The notes under the pieces are model-generated. The model was not told where the DNA came from. It saw nothing but the letters and a program-made list of their open reading frames with translations, and ran no database searches. Below are positions 21,809 to 35,304 of a DNA stretch of 64,000 bases, in pieces (the first letter of the stretch is position 1; the number at the start of each line of letters is the position of its first letter). This DNA comes from Ceratotherium simum simum (taxonomy: Eukaryota > Chordata > Mammalia > Perissodactyla > Rhinocerotidae). The stretch spans positions 3,218,785 through 3,282,784 of the forward strand of contig NW_004454262.1 of the NCBI RefSeq assembly GCF_000283155.1, given 5' to 3'. A program made the translations under genes and the position numbers.

Positions 21809-24249
21809 GTTTCAGAAGGAGCTTCTCTTAGAAAAAGGTATGGTATTTAAGTTCTGAAAAATTTCAATGCTTTGATTTTACAAATTGCAACATTTTTCCT
21901 TTCAAATGTCCCTACCCTCTTAATGACACTAAAAACTCTGGCTAACTTTTGTTGGGATTTAGTCAAAGGAAGAATAAATACACACAAAAATGATGTTTGT
22001 GCCATTTATGAAGAAATCATTAATTCACAGTTACAGGATAGTAAAGGCAGACCAGGGGGATCTGGATGAATCCCCTCTGACTTTGGCGGGGAGTTCACCA
22101 TAACCCACAGCAGTCCAGGATCCCAAGGAGGGAACAAAAGGTTGTTTTTGAGCTCCACCAAATATTTCTATATTAAGTAATTTTTTTTGTGCTCAAAAAG
22201 ATACTTCTCTCTCTCTCTTTTTTTTAATCTAGTTCTTTTCTGACTTTTATTTTCTTGCATTGCTCACCAAAGATCTCTGATGTGATACTGTGGAAGTCAT
22301 ATCTAGTGCTATTGGATCTTGGTTTTGTTTTTTTTTTAATATTGTTTGTTTTTCAGATGATAACTTTGCAAGTTCTAAATCTTTCATCATTGGAATAAAT
22401 CACCATCAAGAGTAGTTGACACTCCACTCACATTTTATTCAGGCTCTTTTAATTAATGATAGGCAGGTGTAAAAGTTAAATTAAATATGTAATTATTTTT
22501 GTTAAATTAAAACAAATCATCTTGGTTGTCTGGTCAGAGAGCCCTGTAGGTCATGCCATGAAAGTGGATTTCCTTCTGAGAGTAGGTTAGGGAACTCTCT
22601 GCACCTGTAATTTATGACCTATTTTACTGTGAAACTATGCTCTTGTGAGATCAAGCATTCATCATAAATCATATGAAAAAATAAATTGAGAAACTTATCC
22701 ACTGCATGATAGAAATCCTTTATTTTTTGTGGTTGTCCATGTTATATTTCTTCAAAGCAAATGATAATATTTAAAGAAAAAATTGAAGACCACTATCCTT
22801 ATATCTCTAGCTCTGAGCTTTTTACTTTTTGACTCTGGGCTTTTATGGTCCGCTATCCTCAGAATCACAGCTTTTATATCTGGGACTCAGACTTGTGCAT
22901 TTCCTGTCGATTCATCCAACTTGTTAACTCTACTGCTCGTTCCAAGGTGTTTCAAATAGAGCTGATGCCAAGAAATAGCAATAGTCACTCATCTATTTCC
23001 ACCATTTCCCTGATATTTCTGACCATCTTCACCATTGGTTCCCTTGTTCTTTCTGGGAGTAGGATAGACCACTGGCATATGCCTTGAACAAGAGCCATGG
23101 GCTCGTTGGTGCCTGCTGTGACTTGGGGATTCAGGAAAGTTCACATGTCACTCTTTAAGCTGTGCTCACATGTTCTCTCAGCATGCACATACATGAGAAG
23201 TGCCTGCACATACAGAGTGAGGGGAGTCCCACTCTCTGGGATGTTGGTTGTAGCTGACATGAATTAGATTTGCAAGGCACATCCCCAAGAAGCTGGCTGT
23301 TTCTTCCCAGTTGCTAGATCTCCAATTCTATGATGAAGAGGATGGTGGTGGTGGTTAGACCAGCAGAGGATCAGATGTTCCTGCCGTGGTAATGAGGTTT
23401 CATTCCAGAAGCCAACAAGTGTGGTGTGAGAAAACTTCTGTGGTATGTCTGTGCTCATGACAGAGACTATGGAAATGGACTAATGATGTCTACTGTGGGC
23501 AAGGAGTTGAGGAGCGGCACCACACCTGCCTCTTATTTGCCATTTCTTGGTTAGGTCCTTCTCCTGGATCAAAACTGTACTACCTCAAATCTAGAGCTAT
23601 AATTTTATGTAACAGCAATAGTCTATCACCCACACACCCTCCTTTGAAATTCAAGCGAGAGTAAGAGCTACTTTGTATTAAGTGTTGAGGATTTCTAACT
23701 AATTCATCACTTTTTTGGAAATTTATAACTTGGCTTTGTTGATGGAAATACTTTTTAGCAGATTATATGAAAAGAGGCCAATCTCCTCATTTTTCCCCCT
23801 GGGGTTAATTTTGAACATAAGTTTGAACAGACTGAACTAGGGCTTAAAAAGCCAACGAAAGATAGAGAATCTTGCCTTCTTTGGGGAACTATTTAGAAAG
23901 CAGATAATCCAGTGGAATCTTGTAAATAGTAAAATAAATAAACCATCTGAGAGACAGGGGCTGCCTGCGATAAAGCTGAGGAAGAGGAGGGTGGCTGGGA
24001 AACTTGGCTGCCCAGGCTAGAGAGTGGCCTCTGTGGTTTAGATTTAGAGTGGGAATCAGAGGGAGGAAGACAGAGGTCTCTGTCTCTGGGAAGTGTGTTC
24101 AGACCTGGCTAGGTTCTTCCTGGTGTTTTGACCCTCTTCCTGGAGGAGGTCTTCTTGCTGGACACTCTCATAGATCCCCTCACTTCTCCCTCACAGCACT
24201 TACTGCAGATCTTAGGTACATATTTGTGCAAGTCTTTGATGAATGTCTC

Positions 24250-24380
24250 TCTCTCTCACTAGACTGTAAACTCCATGAAGGAAGGGCTCAACGGTATCTG
24301 TCTTGCCCACCAGCCTAGCTTCCTGGTACAGTGCCTGACAAATAGTAGGTGGTCAATAAGTATTTCTGTTAAATAGATTT
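24250..24380 (+). mobile_element. L2 3'-end fragment
   Basis: 'agactgtaaactccatgaag', 'cagtgcctgacaaatagtag' and 'gtcaataagtatttctgtt' form the recognisable L2 terminus in the plus orientation. Confidence 0.7.
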
Positions 24381-24779
24381 TTTATATTGATTGAACAAGC
24401 AAATGGATTTTCCAAGCACAGCCTTCGAGTGCCACTAAGAATGGGGTCTTTTCATGGTTGGATCAGAAGCCAAATGGAGGAAAGGGCTGAGGTCTCTGGA
24501 AGGATACTTCTGTTTTGTTGTAGATGAATGAGGTATCAGTGCATTCTTCCTCCCCTTTCCTTTGTATTTTATTTCCTTGCTAAGTGCTTTACAGTATGCA
24601 GTTTCCCAAAAATTCATGGAGCCTTTGTTAGTGCACCCTCCAACTGTAAATCTGGGTCTTAGCCTTGCCCATCTCTTGCTTCTTAACTTACACAGTTAAT
24701 GGGACACCTTGTTTTGAACAGAGACAACCTAGACTTTAAAACATTACAATGAAGAAATAGAGGATCTGATGTTTCTCCA

Positions 24780-26080
24780 TTGCTTTACCTGACTTCATCT
24801 CTGCAGCATTTGACACTCTTGCCCACTTCCTACTTTTTGAAAACTCTTTGATGCTAGGTCACCACACTCTGGGCTCCTCTCCTACTTAACCAAGGTTTCT
24901 TCTCTCTCTCCCTTCCTCTTCTGTTCCTTAAAAGCTGGTGTTTCCCATGATGACTCCTTTGTCTTCCTTCCTTCCTTTGCTCCTCATGCTTTCTCTGAAC
25001 GTCTCATTTGTTTTTAGCTACAATGTATGTACTCCTGACTCTTAGATCTAGCTCTCCTCTCCTGAGCTCTACTACAATTCCAGACCCTTAGTTTCAACTG
25101 TCTAGCACATGCTCTCATGAATTCCTGTTTGTGATTTGCTATGGTCTCCTAAATGGTTTGTATACAATAGATGTTTCACCAGTTCAGTTCAACCTCCATC
25201 TACTACAAGAGTTGTTTTCTTGAAAAATAAAACTGAGCATGCTATTCGCCTCTTTAAATATCTCTTACAGATTCTGAGGGCTGCAGGGTAAATCAGCAGC
25301 AGCATTGCCATCATCATGATTATATAAGCGCTTACTGTGTGCCAGGCACTATTCTAACCAGTTCATATATACATTAGCTCACTTAATCCTCACAACCGCT
25401 CAGTGGGGTAGGTACTGGTGTATCCTCATTTTACAGATGAGAAAACTGGAGCACAAAGATGATGCATTTTGTATTCAAGATCACACAGAGACAAGGTCCG
25501 TCCTTTTCAGCTTGTTTATGGAGGCTTTTCCACGACTATCCTCAGTCTCCCTGTATGCTCCAATCACATGAACCTTTCTCTTGTTTCTCAACACCCCATC
25601 CTCCTTCACATTTCCCTGACTTTGTGCCTGCTTGTTCCCACTTCCTGAAATGTTGTTAACCCATCTTTCACCTGGTTAACTCTCACTTATCCATCAAGAC
25701 TCAATCCCCAAACCATTTTCTCTGTGAGGACTCAAAACTCTCTGGACAAAGTTGGTCACTCTCATTTCTGTGATAATGCTAAACTTTGTGCACACCTGTT
25801 CTGTTATAGGACGTTTTCTGTTTTATTGCACAATGGGGCTCTGCTGACGTATCTGTATTCTCTACAAGACTATGAGCTCCTTAAAATCAGGAAGCATCGC
25901 TCTTTTCTTAGCATTTAGCAGGCGCCTGCTATACAGTGGGTTATCAAAAATGTTTGTTGGAGGAGTCAATTAACCAGAAGCTCTATGAGGTCAGGGACCA
26001 TGTCTTTTTCTTCAGTGCTGTGTACCCAGCCACTAGCATAACACACAGGAAGTGCCTGATTGATATTTGAATGAAAAAAT
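24780..26080 (+). mobile_element. L2-like LINE sequence with a MIR inside
   Basis: CT-rich, LINE-2-like stretches run in the plus orientation. Two L2-type endings lie in succession ('gactatgagctccttaaaat' and 'aagctctatgaggtcaggga'). A minus-strand MIR interrupts the region at about 25311-25495. The internal boundaries are uncertain, and it may be two copies. Confidence 0.5.
25311..25495 (-). mobile_element. MIR SINE
   Basis: Inverted MIR core: 'agcgcttactgtgtgccagg', 'ttaatcctcacaaccgctca', 'cattttacagatgagaaaac' and 'aagatcacacagagac' in correct order. Confidence 0.85.
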
Positions 26081-26574
26081 GAACTAGATTGTCATGGTTT
26101 TAATGAAATTCAACCAAGCAGAACTTCCTCTTTTTCATTCCCTAATTTGTAGGCAGCAGTCTCAGTAGCATCAAGTTGAGATCCCTTGGTCTTCAATAAT
26201 TTTTTTCATTTACAGTTAAGGCATTAGTGTTTTAGTTTCTTCTTGACTCCACTTTAAAAATTGTCTGGAAATTAAGTATCACAAGCATAGACAAATAAGA
26301 ACATATCCCTTTTGAATTTTAGGCCACTATCACTGTTTAGAATTTAATATATTCATATTTTTAGACTAGAGAGCTATTTAGTTATCACCCAGATTCACTA
26401 AGAATGAAAAATAAAAGGCTACTTGCCTTTTTATAGTATTGATATATTAGGATTCATGGGATGAAATATTTTGTAATTTAAGAATTACTTTCCATTGATT
26501 GAGACCAAACAGAAGAAAGGTGGAAAGGAGAGGTGTGACTGGACTCACTCTGCTGCATGGACATGGAGCTTTAC

Positions 26575-26781
26575 CTGCTGGCCGGGCTTGATGGGTGAGA
26601 GCGTGATGCCCTGGGTGTTGATCACTGGCAAGATCTGGTTCCCGATGACCGTGGCGATGATCTGGCCCTGGGCGTTTGTCAGGAGCTGGGGGGTGATTGG
26701 CTGCACTTGAAGGCCCTGAGTGCCGCTCGCTGCTTGGCTCGATGACCCCGGATTTGGCATCAGAGGAATGGTCCCAATAAT
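26575..26781 (-). CDS. POU6F2: POU6F2 exon, Gln/Thr/Pro-rich segment (69 codons)
   Basis: The acceptor is TCTCTTGCAG (AG at 26783-26782) and the donor is GTAAAG starting at 26574. The exon has 69 codons, phase 0 at both ends, starting Ile-Ile-Gly-Thr and ending Lys-Pro-Gly-Gln-Gln. It contains two related phrases, Asn-Ala-Gln-Gly-Gln-Ile-Ile followed by Ile-Gly-Asn-Gln-Ile; the first echoes the end of the preceding exon, so the motif recurs across the junction. There is no folded domain. The composition (Gln, Thr, Pro, Ile) is typical of a glutamine-rich activation region like those of Sp1-type and POU factors. The donor is slightly weak (GTAAAG rather than GTAAGT), but the next exon continues in phase and in the known order. 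Confidence 0.95.
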
Positions 26782-27989
26782 CTGCAAGAGACAGACCCAA
26801 AGGTGAGGCGCCGGGCTCTGCTCAGGGTCTGCACACAACTGAAGATCACGCATGCCCTGGTCTCTGCAGGAGGCTCCCCGAGAGCCGATTCAGAATCTGT
26901 GAACAGATCTGGAGACGTGGGTGTGGGGAAAAAGTGGCAGAGGATGAGCATCTGAAGGAGAGAGAAGCACACAGGGACCAAGTGCATGGAGGGAAGGAGA
27001 ATACATCTTATTTAAAAATAAAAACAAGCATCAGTGAGGGCAGAAATGTTATTTCTGCCAGGGCAGCACAGACATCTGTTTTCTTGGATGGAGGATGGAC
27101 TTCTCACGGCACTCAAGGCCCCGATCTAGCTGGGGAGCTGCCTCCCTTCCCCACAGGGGCTCCTCAAACACAGTGTGCTCCCTTACATCCTTTCCTCTGC
27201 CTGGTTCTCTGCTCTCTCCATCCTCCTTCCCTTCACTGACATCCTGCTCCTCTCAAGGTCAGGGGCAGCTCCCTGACACCCCAGCAGGATCAGGGGCCCC
27301 GTGCCCTGGTGCTCCGGGTGGTTGAGGGCCCAGGCTCTGGGGTCAGGGAGAGAGGATTCCATTCCCAGCTGTGCCGCCTGCTGGTTCTGCAGCATTAGTC
27401 AAGGAGCCTAAGCTTTCTGAAGGCTTGAGAGACTTGGCAGATGTCTGAAACTCTTAAAATAGAGGTGAAATGGCTACTGAGGTGAAAGGAGGTGAAATTA
27501 AATTTTTAAAAAGTGCATTTTAAATGTGTTTTAAACTGGGGCCTAAACATTAGAGGTTCACAGCCTCTGTGGCGGGTGGCAGGGAAGGGTTTTCTTTGCA
27601 TCTAGTAGCCTCTGGCTTCAACAAAGGGATTGTGTGAGCATTGCAGGAGGGGCCTGGCTGGATCCAATCACTGCTGAGGAGAAAGGGATCATGGACAGGG
27701 CAGCAAATGTACAGGGTGTCTAGAGATCTAGAAACATAGACCATATTCATATGTTGTTAGGAACCAATTTAATCTGTAAAAAACGAAAATCTGATCTACA
27801 TTTCCCAGTGTAGCGGAATCTCCTGGGGGAGTCACGGAGCTCGCGGTTGGATGCTTTCCCCTTCACACACCACAGAATGGTTAACCAGCTCTGCTCTGCT
27901 GTTTGTCTTCTGGGGCCACCTCCCAGATGTGAACTGTGGTGACATGGCCTGGCGGCCACCAAGACATATTAATAATTCTCTCTCAGGAA

Positions 27990-28160
27990 GTGCTTTCATG
28001 TATATGGTTTCATTTCATTTCCCATTCTTACAACAGCTCCATGAGGTGGGCATTGGTCCTGCTCCCACTTAGTGGATAAGACAATGGAGGCTCAGCTGTC
28101 ATTTGATGGAGTGTAAGAGACAGAGCCAGAGCGAGTCCAGGTCTGGGTGACCCCCCAATG
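27990..28160 (-). mobile_element. MIR SINE
   Basis: 'cttacaacagctccatgagg', 'acttagtggataagacaatg' and 'gaggctcagc' match inverted MIR, moderately diverged. Confidence 0.7.
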
Positions 28161-30489
28161 CTTGCTTTTCTATTACGTCACCCAGCTCCCACTACATGGA
28201 GGACATTGGAGAGGACCTGCTCTTAGAAAAGGCACTGCATCCTGTTGGCAATTTCTCACCAGAGGAGAAGCTGCTTGTGGACTGAGGTTATAAATGATTC
28301 CATGTTCTACCCTCACAGGACCCCAAACAGCGCTTTGAACACAGTTTCTCAATAAATGTCTTTTGAATGAATGGTTTCTAGACTCAGCTATCACTGGGAT
28401 TCCAGATGCAACTGGGTCCGCAGAACCACAGGACCACAGCATTCAGTGACAAAGATCATGACGGAGGAATCATTCCCTCCTCACTTGGCCGCTGTTTCCA
28501 CCACAAAAGCCCCTGTGGGATGGCCCTAATGGAGGAGCTGTGTGAATATCAACTATCAATGGCAGTTGTCAATGGATGCTGATAAAGGTCAAGTAATTAC
28601 TGTGAGAGTGGCCAGCAGTCCCTTTGGGAGTTTGCAGCTCTGCAGCCTCACCGAGCAAGCCTGCAATGTCCGTCCCGCAGCATCAGCAATGAGCACGTCC
28701 CATCAGTGGCAGCAAGGTCAGGAGGAGTCCACATCAATAGATCAGAGCGCATAAGTACTTTATTGATGAGTGGTCTTGCATTAAGCAGCTCAGGATTCAT
28801 AGGCTGTTCCTATGACCCCACAGGCAATGTGGGGAGGCCTGGGGAGCAGACTACTTGTCCTGCGCCCACACTGGATATTTCCCCTTAGCACTTGCACTGT
28901 GGAATGTACACTTCCCCTTTCCACAACGCACTATGAAATCTAGGCAGCTGACCCACCCACTCTGGCTCCCAGTGTCTTAGGCCTGAAAAGCCTCACTCCA
29001 TCTGATTGGCCTGAGTTGAAAGCCTATGGAAGCTGGATTCATTTAGGTGGCAGGGTTGTGGGTTCTATTTTAGGCAGGATGTCAGCGTGTTTAGGAGCCA
29101 GAGTGAATAAGTAGCCTGGGAGTAGGCTTCAGAGTGAGGCACAGCACCTGACAGCTACAGAACACACTGTGAAGCAGAGAGAGGCATTCTGCTCCGGGAA
29201 GATTGCCACAAGTCTGTGCTCGCCTCGCAGTAATGAGATGTTCTGCCTGCTTTCCGGGTGGAAAGAAGAAGAAAGGCAAACACAGATGACTCACCAGCCT
29301 CTTCCCTATGTGCAGCCTCGCTTCCAAACAATACACGTGACATTACTAAAACATGGCGCCACTTATGTCCCTCCCCACCCGCTCCTCTCTTCTTTCATGG
29401 GCCTTAGCGTCACTTACTGAGGGTAGGATTAGTGTCAGCACTAGTGTCAGAGCTAGAGGGATCTGGAATGGCATGACTGAAGAAGCCCTTAACAAGGAGA
29501 GCTTGCCTGCGAGGTGGGGGTGGGGTCAGGGGCGGTTCTAATGTCAGGGAGCCTTCTGTGAAATTACCTGTTTCTCATTTTTGTCCCCCTTTCAGGAGAG
29601 TTGGGATCACCATCTCAGCATGTCAAAAACTTGGCAGTGCATCGTGGGGAATTTTCTAATATTCCCCCGTGTATTACGACACACTGGTTTTAATTTGTTC
29701 CCATCCATCGAAGGGTAGACATGATCACACACTGTGTTGTCTAAAAATTCTCAGATGTGCCTTTTTTACTGAGGCTGGCTCTGATTCCTCTCAGCACTTC
29801 CACAGATTTCACCAGAACTCCTCCTCAGACTCTGACTTCAGAGATCGCGACAAGAAACGAGAGGAGCCGAGGCAGCCAAGGTGGAGGCTCTTGGCACCCA
29901 TGAGAAGTTGGCAATTTTACCTGGGGAAATCACATTTTAAATAAAAGTCTTTTAATATTCAAGGGCAGTATTTGCATCTATACATATTTCAATTAAATCA
30001 GGAAATTAAAACTGAGGTTTGACAAGGTGTTAGGGGAACTCTGATTTGAGGGCAAAGGTAGAAAGAGGATGCTTTTGAGACACGTGTCGCCCTAAGACTA
30101 GCTTTTGGAGCTTGAGTTTCTGGCTCCCAGAGCTAAAGATTTACTGCTAGGAGATGTCCTGACAGAAGGACATGTCACTGAGCAAACGATGCCAGTAGGC
30201 TGTGATTCCTGCTCAAGGCCACTACGCAAGACAAATTCCAGCTCTCCCAGGATGGTGAGGACTCGGGCAGAGCAGCCTAGTACCTGCAGACCCTTCTCTG
30301 TGTAAGGCATGGCATCATACACCATGGAGGACTCCAAGAAGATGAAACTGGGGCAAAGGAGTGGGCAATAAGACAGGTACGTTACATGCAAGGATTCTAA
30401 CAATCCAACAGAGAAATGATATGCACCAAACGAGTGGCAAGGACTATCCAATAAGAATCTTGATACCCACGTGGTGGGTGCTCAAAAGA

Positions 30490-30920
30490 AGATTGGGAAT
30501 GAATGAGTGATTTCAGAGGAAGAAAGATGAGGATGGTTAGGAAGCCTTCATAGAAGAAATGGGGGCAGAACAGGGTCTTGGAGATTGGGTGGGATTTGGC
30601 AAGGCAGAGAAACCATTCTAAACAAGAGACTAGCCCAGAGGTGAGAAACATGGGGGATGGTGTGTTGACTAATTTGGATGCAAAAGAGGGTTGAGACAGG
30701 GGAGCAGTAACAGGTCAGCCTGGAAAGGTCAAATTCCATCCAGGCAAGGGGTTTCAATGAATGGTTTTTGAGGGGGCATTGGGGAGGGGTGCTGAAATGG
30801 AGCTATTTCAGGTGTGAATGTGACAGTGTGGATAGAATGGACTGAAGTGGGGAGAGACTACAGACCAGGAGATCAGTTGCTAGGATGCTATTGTAGTCAT
30901 CCAAGTGTGAAGCAAAATGC
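30490..30920 (-). mobile_element. Old LINE-2-like fragment
   Basis: The phrase series 'gaagccttcatagaagaa', 'gggatttggcaaggcagag', 'gagaccaggagatcagttgc'-like and 'gctattgtagtcatccaagt' resembles inverted L2-class sequence. Divergence is high, so the family call is tentative. Confidence 0.45.
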
Positions 30921-32999
30921 CTCAATGAATCCTTGACATAGGGGTTGCTTGATTCGTTGACTTCCACTTCAATTCAGAAAGCACGGCCTACTCTATGCTT
31001 AGGTTGCTACCTGAGAAATTTTTGAGTGAAGTTATTGCCCCATCAATCCCACAGCAAATAGCTCAGTCATCATTTGCAATGATCCTGTATGTCTTTGCCC
31101 TGACTCTAACAGTAATAATTCATCTTGGATGAATGCTTTAACCAGGCTCAGGCCCATACTGGTACTGCAATGATAATTTGTGACCTAAAAGAGTTCCAGC
31201 CTCTCCAACAGGGGACTTATTTGTTTGTTGCAGTTCATGTCCACCTGTCTTTTTCCTTAGAGGAGTTAAGAACATAAACCACAACTGAGAATAAAGTTCA
31301 TATTGCAAGAGCAACTAAAAAAAAATTGTTAAAATGACTACTAGTATTGATTAGCACTTGTATCCCTATTTTCATAAGAATTTGAGTAGCTTGCACGTAA
31401 ATGTTACTATCATTAATTCAGCAGCAATTATAATTTAAGCCACCATAAAGATTATCTTGTGATTGTAGCAAATCCCAGCAATTCAGGGCCATGTAACTCC
31501 TTCGGGTCACCAGCTTATCATTCCACTGCCCCTATGGACCTCAGTCAAGTTGAGGTATTCAGTAGGGATGAATTATGATGAGGGAGGGGAACATGCACTG
31601 AATTTATTCACTGCCAACATGTAGGTGTCATCAGCAGCAGTTGAGGGTGGTAACACAGAAGCCCGGGGCATCCAGACAAGTCGTCTGGTGGGCCACGTGT
31701 TGTAATAGTCTATGACATGCTGTTAAACTCTGCTATGGAGAATGCAATTGCAGACGTCAAATTGACAAGTAATTTTGTTGCACATATCTTTAAGAAAAGG
31801 AAACCGCCCATGCTGTAAATCGGTGACTTCCTCAGGTTTTTCAATCCATCAGCAGAGGCACTTCTTTGCCAAATATTTGTGTAACCTCAGTACTTTTTGG
31901 TCAAGAGGCTTTTGTTAACACTAGTGTCACTTTGTCCGTTCTTGAACAAAGAGCTTATAGCATTTGAGAGCCGAGGAACTGGTGAGCAATCATCAGAATG
32001 GAAAAAGCCAACCACCTTCCCCTTCCTTTCTCATCTGGCCACAGACACTTCTCTCTCTTCCTCCAAGAGACGATTTTTGTCTCCTTTATGTAATGCATTC
32101 ATTCCAGTCTCATGATGTCCCAGGTTTAAGGTTAAACTCAGAGTTATTTTGGCAGCTCTGATTAGGATGTTGATTCCAGGAAGAGTAGAAGAACACAATT
32201 ATTTCCCAAACAAAATTTATTTTTCCAAGATGCAATCTAGTGCCTTTTTGCATTTGTCTATGTCCAAGATGGGGAACAAGAGAAGTGTGAATATTGAGAA
32301 GGGCTCTAGCAGAGAATCTGAACCAGAGAATGGTAAAGGCATAAAGATAAGCAGAAAAAGGAGTTCAATTAAAGGAAGACACTCATCCAAGGACAATTAC
32401 GTTTAATCTTGCAGGCAATGCCAAGCAATTGGCTCTGGCTCCCTGGAGCTCTGGAAGTTCCAGGGTTCAGGAAGCAACAGCGCCATGATTGATTAACAAT
32501 GTCTGGTATGGGTGTGGGCATAGGGAATGGCAGTCAGTGTGCCTGAAGGTGGCATCACTGAAGCCCAGGATATGAGACAAATTATCTTAGAACAGCTTGA
32601 AAGAAATACATGACACACATTTCTTTAATGAGCAACCGTGAGAAAGAATTTTTTAAGGTGTACATTTCAATGCTTCTACATTATGGGTATCGATAGGTAC
32701 TCTACCTCTGGGAATACCTACCTACTCAGTGTTTTCCACTGTCAGTTACAATTAGGATCCCTGCTGGGTGCTCTACTATTTGGTTTCAACTTTGAAAACA
32801 TACTTACAGACAAGAGGAAAGAATTGGAAGTGGCAGGATCTTTAAAATATCACTTTCAGTCACTTTATGAGAAGACTAATTTGTGTGAAAACTGAGTTGT
32901 AAAAACAGCAACAACAACAATAAAAACAATCCTCTTCCCTAAAAGCTTCTTAAAAGCTGTTAAGGTTATTCTCCTTAATAGAGTTTAAGATGTATATAG

Positions 33000-33230
33000 A
33001 GGAAAAGATTCCCCACTTACTGGGTTCAAGCCCAGGCTTTGCTCCTAACTTGTGGGAGATTGTTGGCGAATTACTTTACCTTTTAGAACCTCAGTCCCCT
33101 CATCTGTAAAATGGGAATAACAACATCCACTTCGTAAGATTATTGTGAGGACTAAATAAGATAATGTGTGCAAAGCACCCAACATAGTGCTTTACCAACC
33201 AAATAGGTGTTCAATAAATGTCTGTTCCTA
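33000..33230 (+). mobile_element. MIR SINE, nearly full length
   Basis: 'actgggttcaagcccaggc', 'cctcatctgtaaaatgggaa', 'ttattgtgaggactaaataa' and 'ggtgttcaataaatgtctgt' follow the MIR consensus from near its head to its tail. Confidence 0.88.
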
Positions 33231-33724
33231 ATTTAACTTTGCTTACGTGCTTTGGTGGTTACTCCTGGGCTTTTGCACTAAGTTGCAAAAGCTCTCTTGA
33301 ATTTTTCTAAATTTTATAATTTCACCATGAATATAGTTTATCATGAAGAACAGAAAACACTAGTCTACCACGAAAAAAAATTAAATCTTCCTTGCCTTGT
33401 AATAGAATGCTAAGTTGGAAGTTTCCATAGAGGCACCAAAATTCAATAGATGCTGCATTCCAAAGGAGGGACTAGACCCTTGTGCCGAATTTACAGAGGA
33501 GGTTTCTGAAAACTGGTTAGACAACTCCTGAACTCAGACCCTCACAGTAAGGGTAGACACAGAATATTTCTGAGATTCTACGCCTCTTCCTCACTCCCGG
33601 GGATGGGGCATGGGGGGCTTTCTCCTCACCTCAAATTTAATGAAAGTGGTTGAATAAATGTTGTCCCCTCAAATTTGGGGAACATACACCTGAGGAATCT
33701 AAGGGTAAGAGGCTATGGCTTTTC

Positions 33725-33861
33725 AGCAGAGAAGGGAGGAGAGAGAAAGGCAGGGAGAGGAAGAAGGAGAGGGGAAGGAGAGGAAGAGGAAGAAGAAGAA
33801 GGAAGAGGAGGACAGGGAGGAGGAGGGGAAGAAGAAGGAGAAGAAAGAGAGAGAGAGAGAA
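33725..33861 (+). repeat. Polypurine (GGA/GAA) tract
   Basis: Two purine-only runs, 33752-33812 (61 nt) and 33814-33861 (48 nt), are separated by a single C. The composition favours triplex (H-DNA) formation. Arg/Glu-rich ORFs across it are composition artefacts. In the gene transcript it is a long CU-rich tract. Confidence 0.9.
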
Positions 33862-35054
33862 CTGCTCTACATCGGCACTAGCTACACTCCCACCGACAGC
33901 AGGGCAAGGATGAGTGTTTCCCTGGACTCAATGTCATGAGTCAAATGGTCTGAGCCATTTAAAATCCTGTACCAGAGGACCCCCTGGGGAACGGGCACTG
34001 GGACAGCATCACAGAGAGAGCCTTGAGGAGTGGATCTGCAGAAAACCCAGCCCTGAGAGGGGAGTGAGCAGCTGGAAGAAAACACGTTGCCCAAAGCAAT
34101 GTGCCATTGGAAGGTCCCAGCTGGGCCTCGAAAGACCTCATAAAAAGTGCTCATAAGAGTTGGCTTGAGCCGTCTGGACCGCTGGCCCAGAATGCAGAAG
34201 ACATCTTGTAACAGTTCACCAAAGTGGGGCCATTCTTGTCAAATGTCTGTCCTCTCTCCACCTCAGTCTGTCCTCTCAGAAACAGAGTTAGCAAGCTGGG
34301 GAAAGGAGAATGATTCCAACAGGGGAAGAAAGAGGGACCGGGCTACCCTTTCCCGCAGTAGCAAGCAGCGGGAAGGAGGCTCCAGTTGGGGCTGTTAGTG
34401 GTGAGGGTGGGTAGTTTGTTAGCTTCACAGTTTTGATTATTGTCAGGGAACTGGGCATCTTATTTACCATTTCAAGTGACCATAGAAGATTGTACTCCCC
34501 GAGAGCGCCTAAGATAAGTTGGGAGGCAAGACCCCAGCTTTTACCCAGAGGGGGGAGAAGGCCTTCCACGGAGAAGGTGGAAAGGGATGGTGGGAGGCTT
34601 TGACGATTAATCCCTGAGGACCAATTCTGTCCTCTTTCCCTGCTTCTATGGGAAGGGGTTTGATAATCATAAATTACCAGGCAAAAAAAGTCAAACTTGT
34701 AATTCTCTCCTAGTCTCCCACCCCCTCTAGGCCATCTCACCATTCTGTGTGTGAGTGGGTCAAGCGTGAGAGTGATGTACTATCTTTCTATTTTGTAATT
34801 TAATTTTAGCATTTTGGGCCTATAATTAAGTAGTTTGTATAAATTACACATGACTTACTAATGAATATTAGCAAGTATTTTCTAAGCCATTGCTATTTGT
34901 AATTGTAAGAACAGGTAAAGATAGGGACTGCCTTTACCTTAATTATTAAGGGCAATAACACAGAAAAAGGAGATATTGTGGGTCACACTGTCAGGACTTT
35001 GTTAACTAAGAATGCTTCAAAAATAGAGGAGAAAGGAAGTTAGGAAGGAGGCAT

Positions 35055-35304
35055 GGGGGCTGGCCCGGTGGTGCACGCTGTTGAGTGCGCGCACTCCGCT
35101 ACCGCCGCCTGGGCTTCGCCCGTTCGGATCCCAGGTGCGCACCAATGCACCGCTTGTTGGGCCATGATGTGGCGGCGTCCCATATAAAGTAGAGGAAGAT
35201 TGGCACGGATGTTAGCCCAGGGCCAGTCTTCCTCAGCAAAAAAGAGGAGGATTGGCATTGGATGTTAGCTCAGGGCTGGTCTTCCTCACAAAAAAAAAAA
35301 CCAA
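35055..35304 (+). mobile_element. ERE SINE, complete, 11-bp TSD
   Basis: It starts ggggctggcccggtggtgca. It has a tRNA-like head with a B-box-like 'cgttcggatcc', then 'cgtcccatataaagtagagg', the two diagnostic tail phrases ending cttcctcagca and cttcctcaca, and an A-rich end. The perfect duplication gaaggaggcat flanks it at 35044-35054 and 35305-35315. The low divergence and intact duplication suggest a fairly young insertion. Confidence 0.95.

Larger units (their letters stand above)
17055..26574 (-). other. POU6F2 intron upstream of the Ser-run exon (9.5 kb)
   Basis: Contents from low to high coordinate: a MIR-like relic at about 17672-17885, a 32-bp alternating purine-pyrimidine tract at 18399-18430, an L1 3' end at 18431-19150, an MLT1 LTR part at 20593-20857, a MER5A copy at 21632-21808, an L2 3' end at about 24250-24375, and L2-like sequence from about 24780 to 26080 with a MIR inside. 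The stretches 19450-20590, 21850-24200 and 26100-26570 hold nothing I can name. Confidence 0.75.

Noticed and set aside
33650..33913. Arg/Glu-rich ORFs over the polypurine tract
   Set aside because: All frames give charged low-complexity peptides because the DNA is purine-only. Not a gene.
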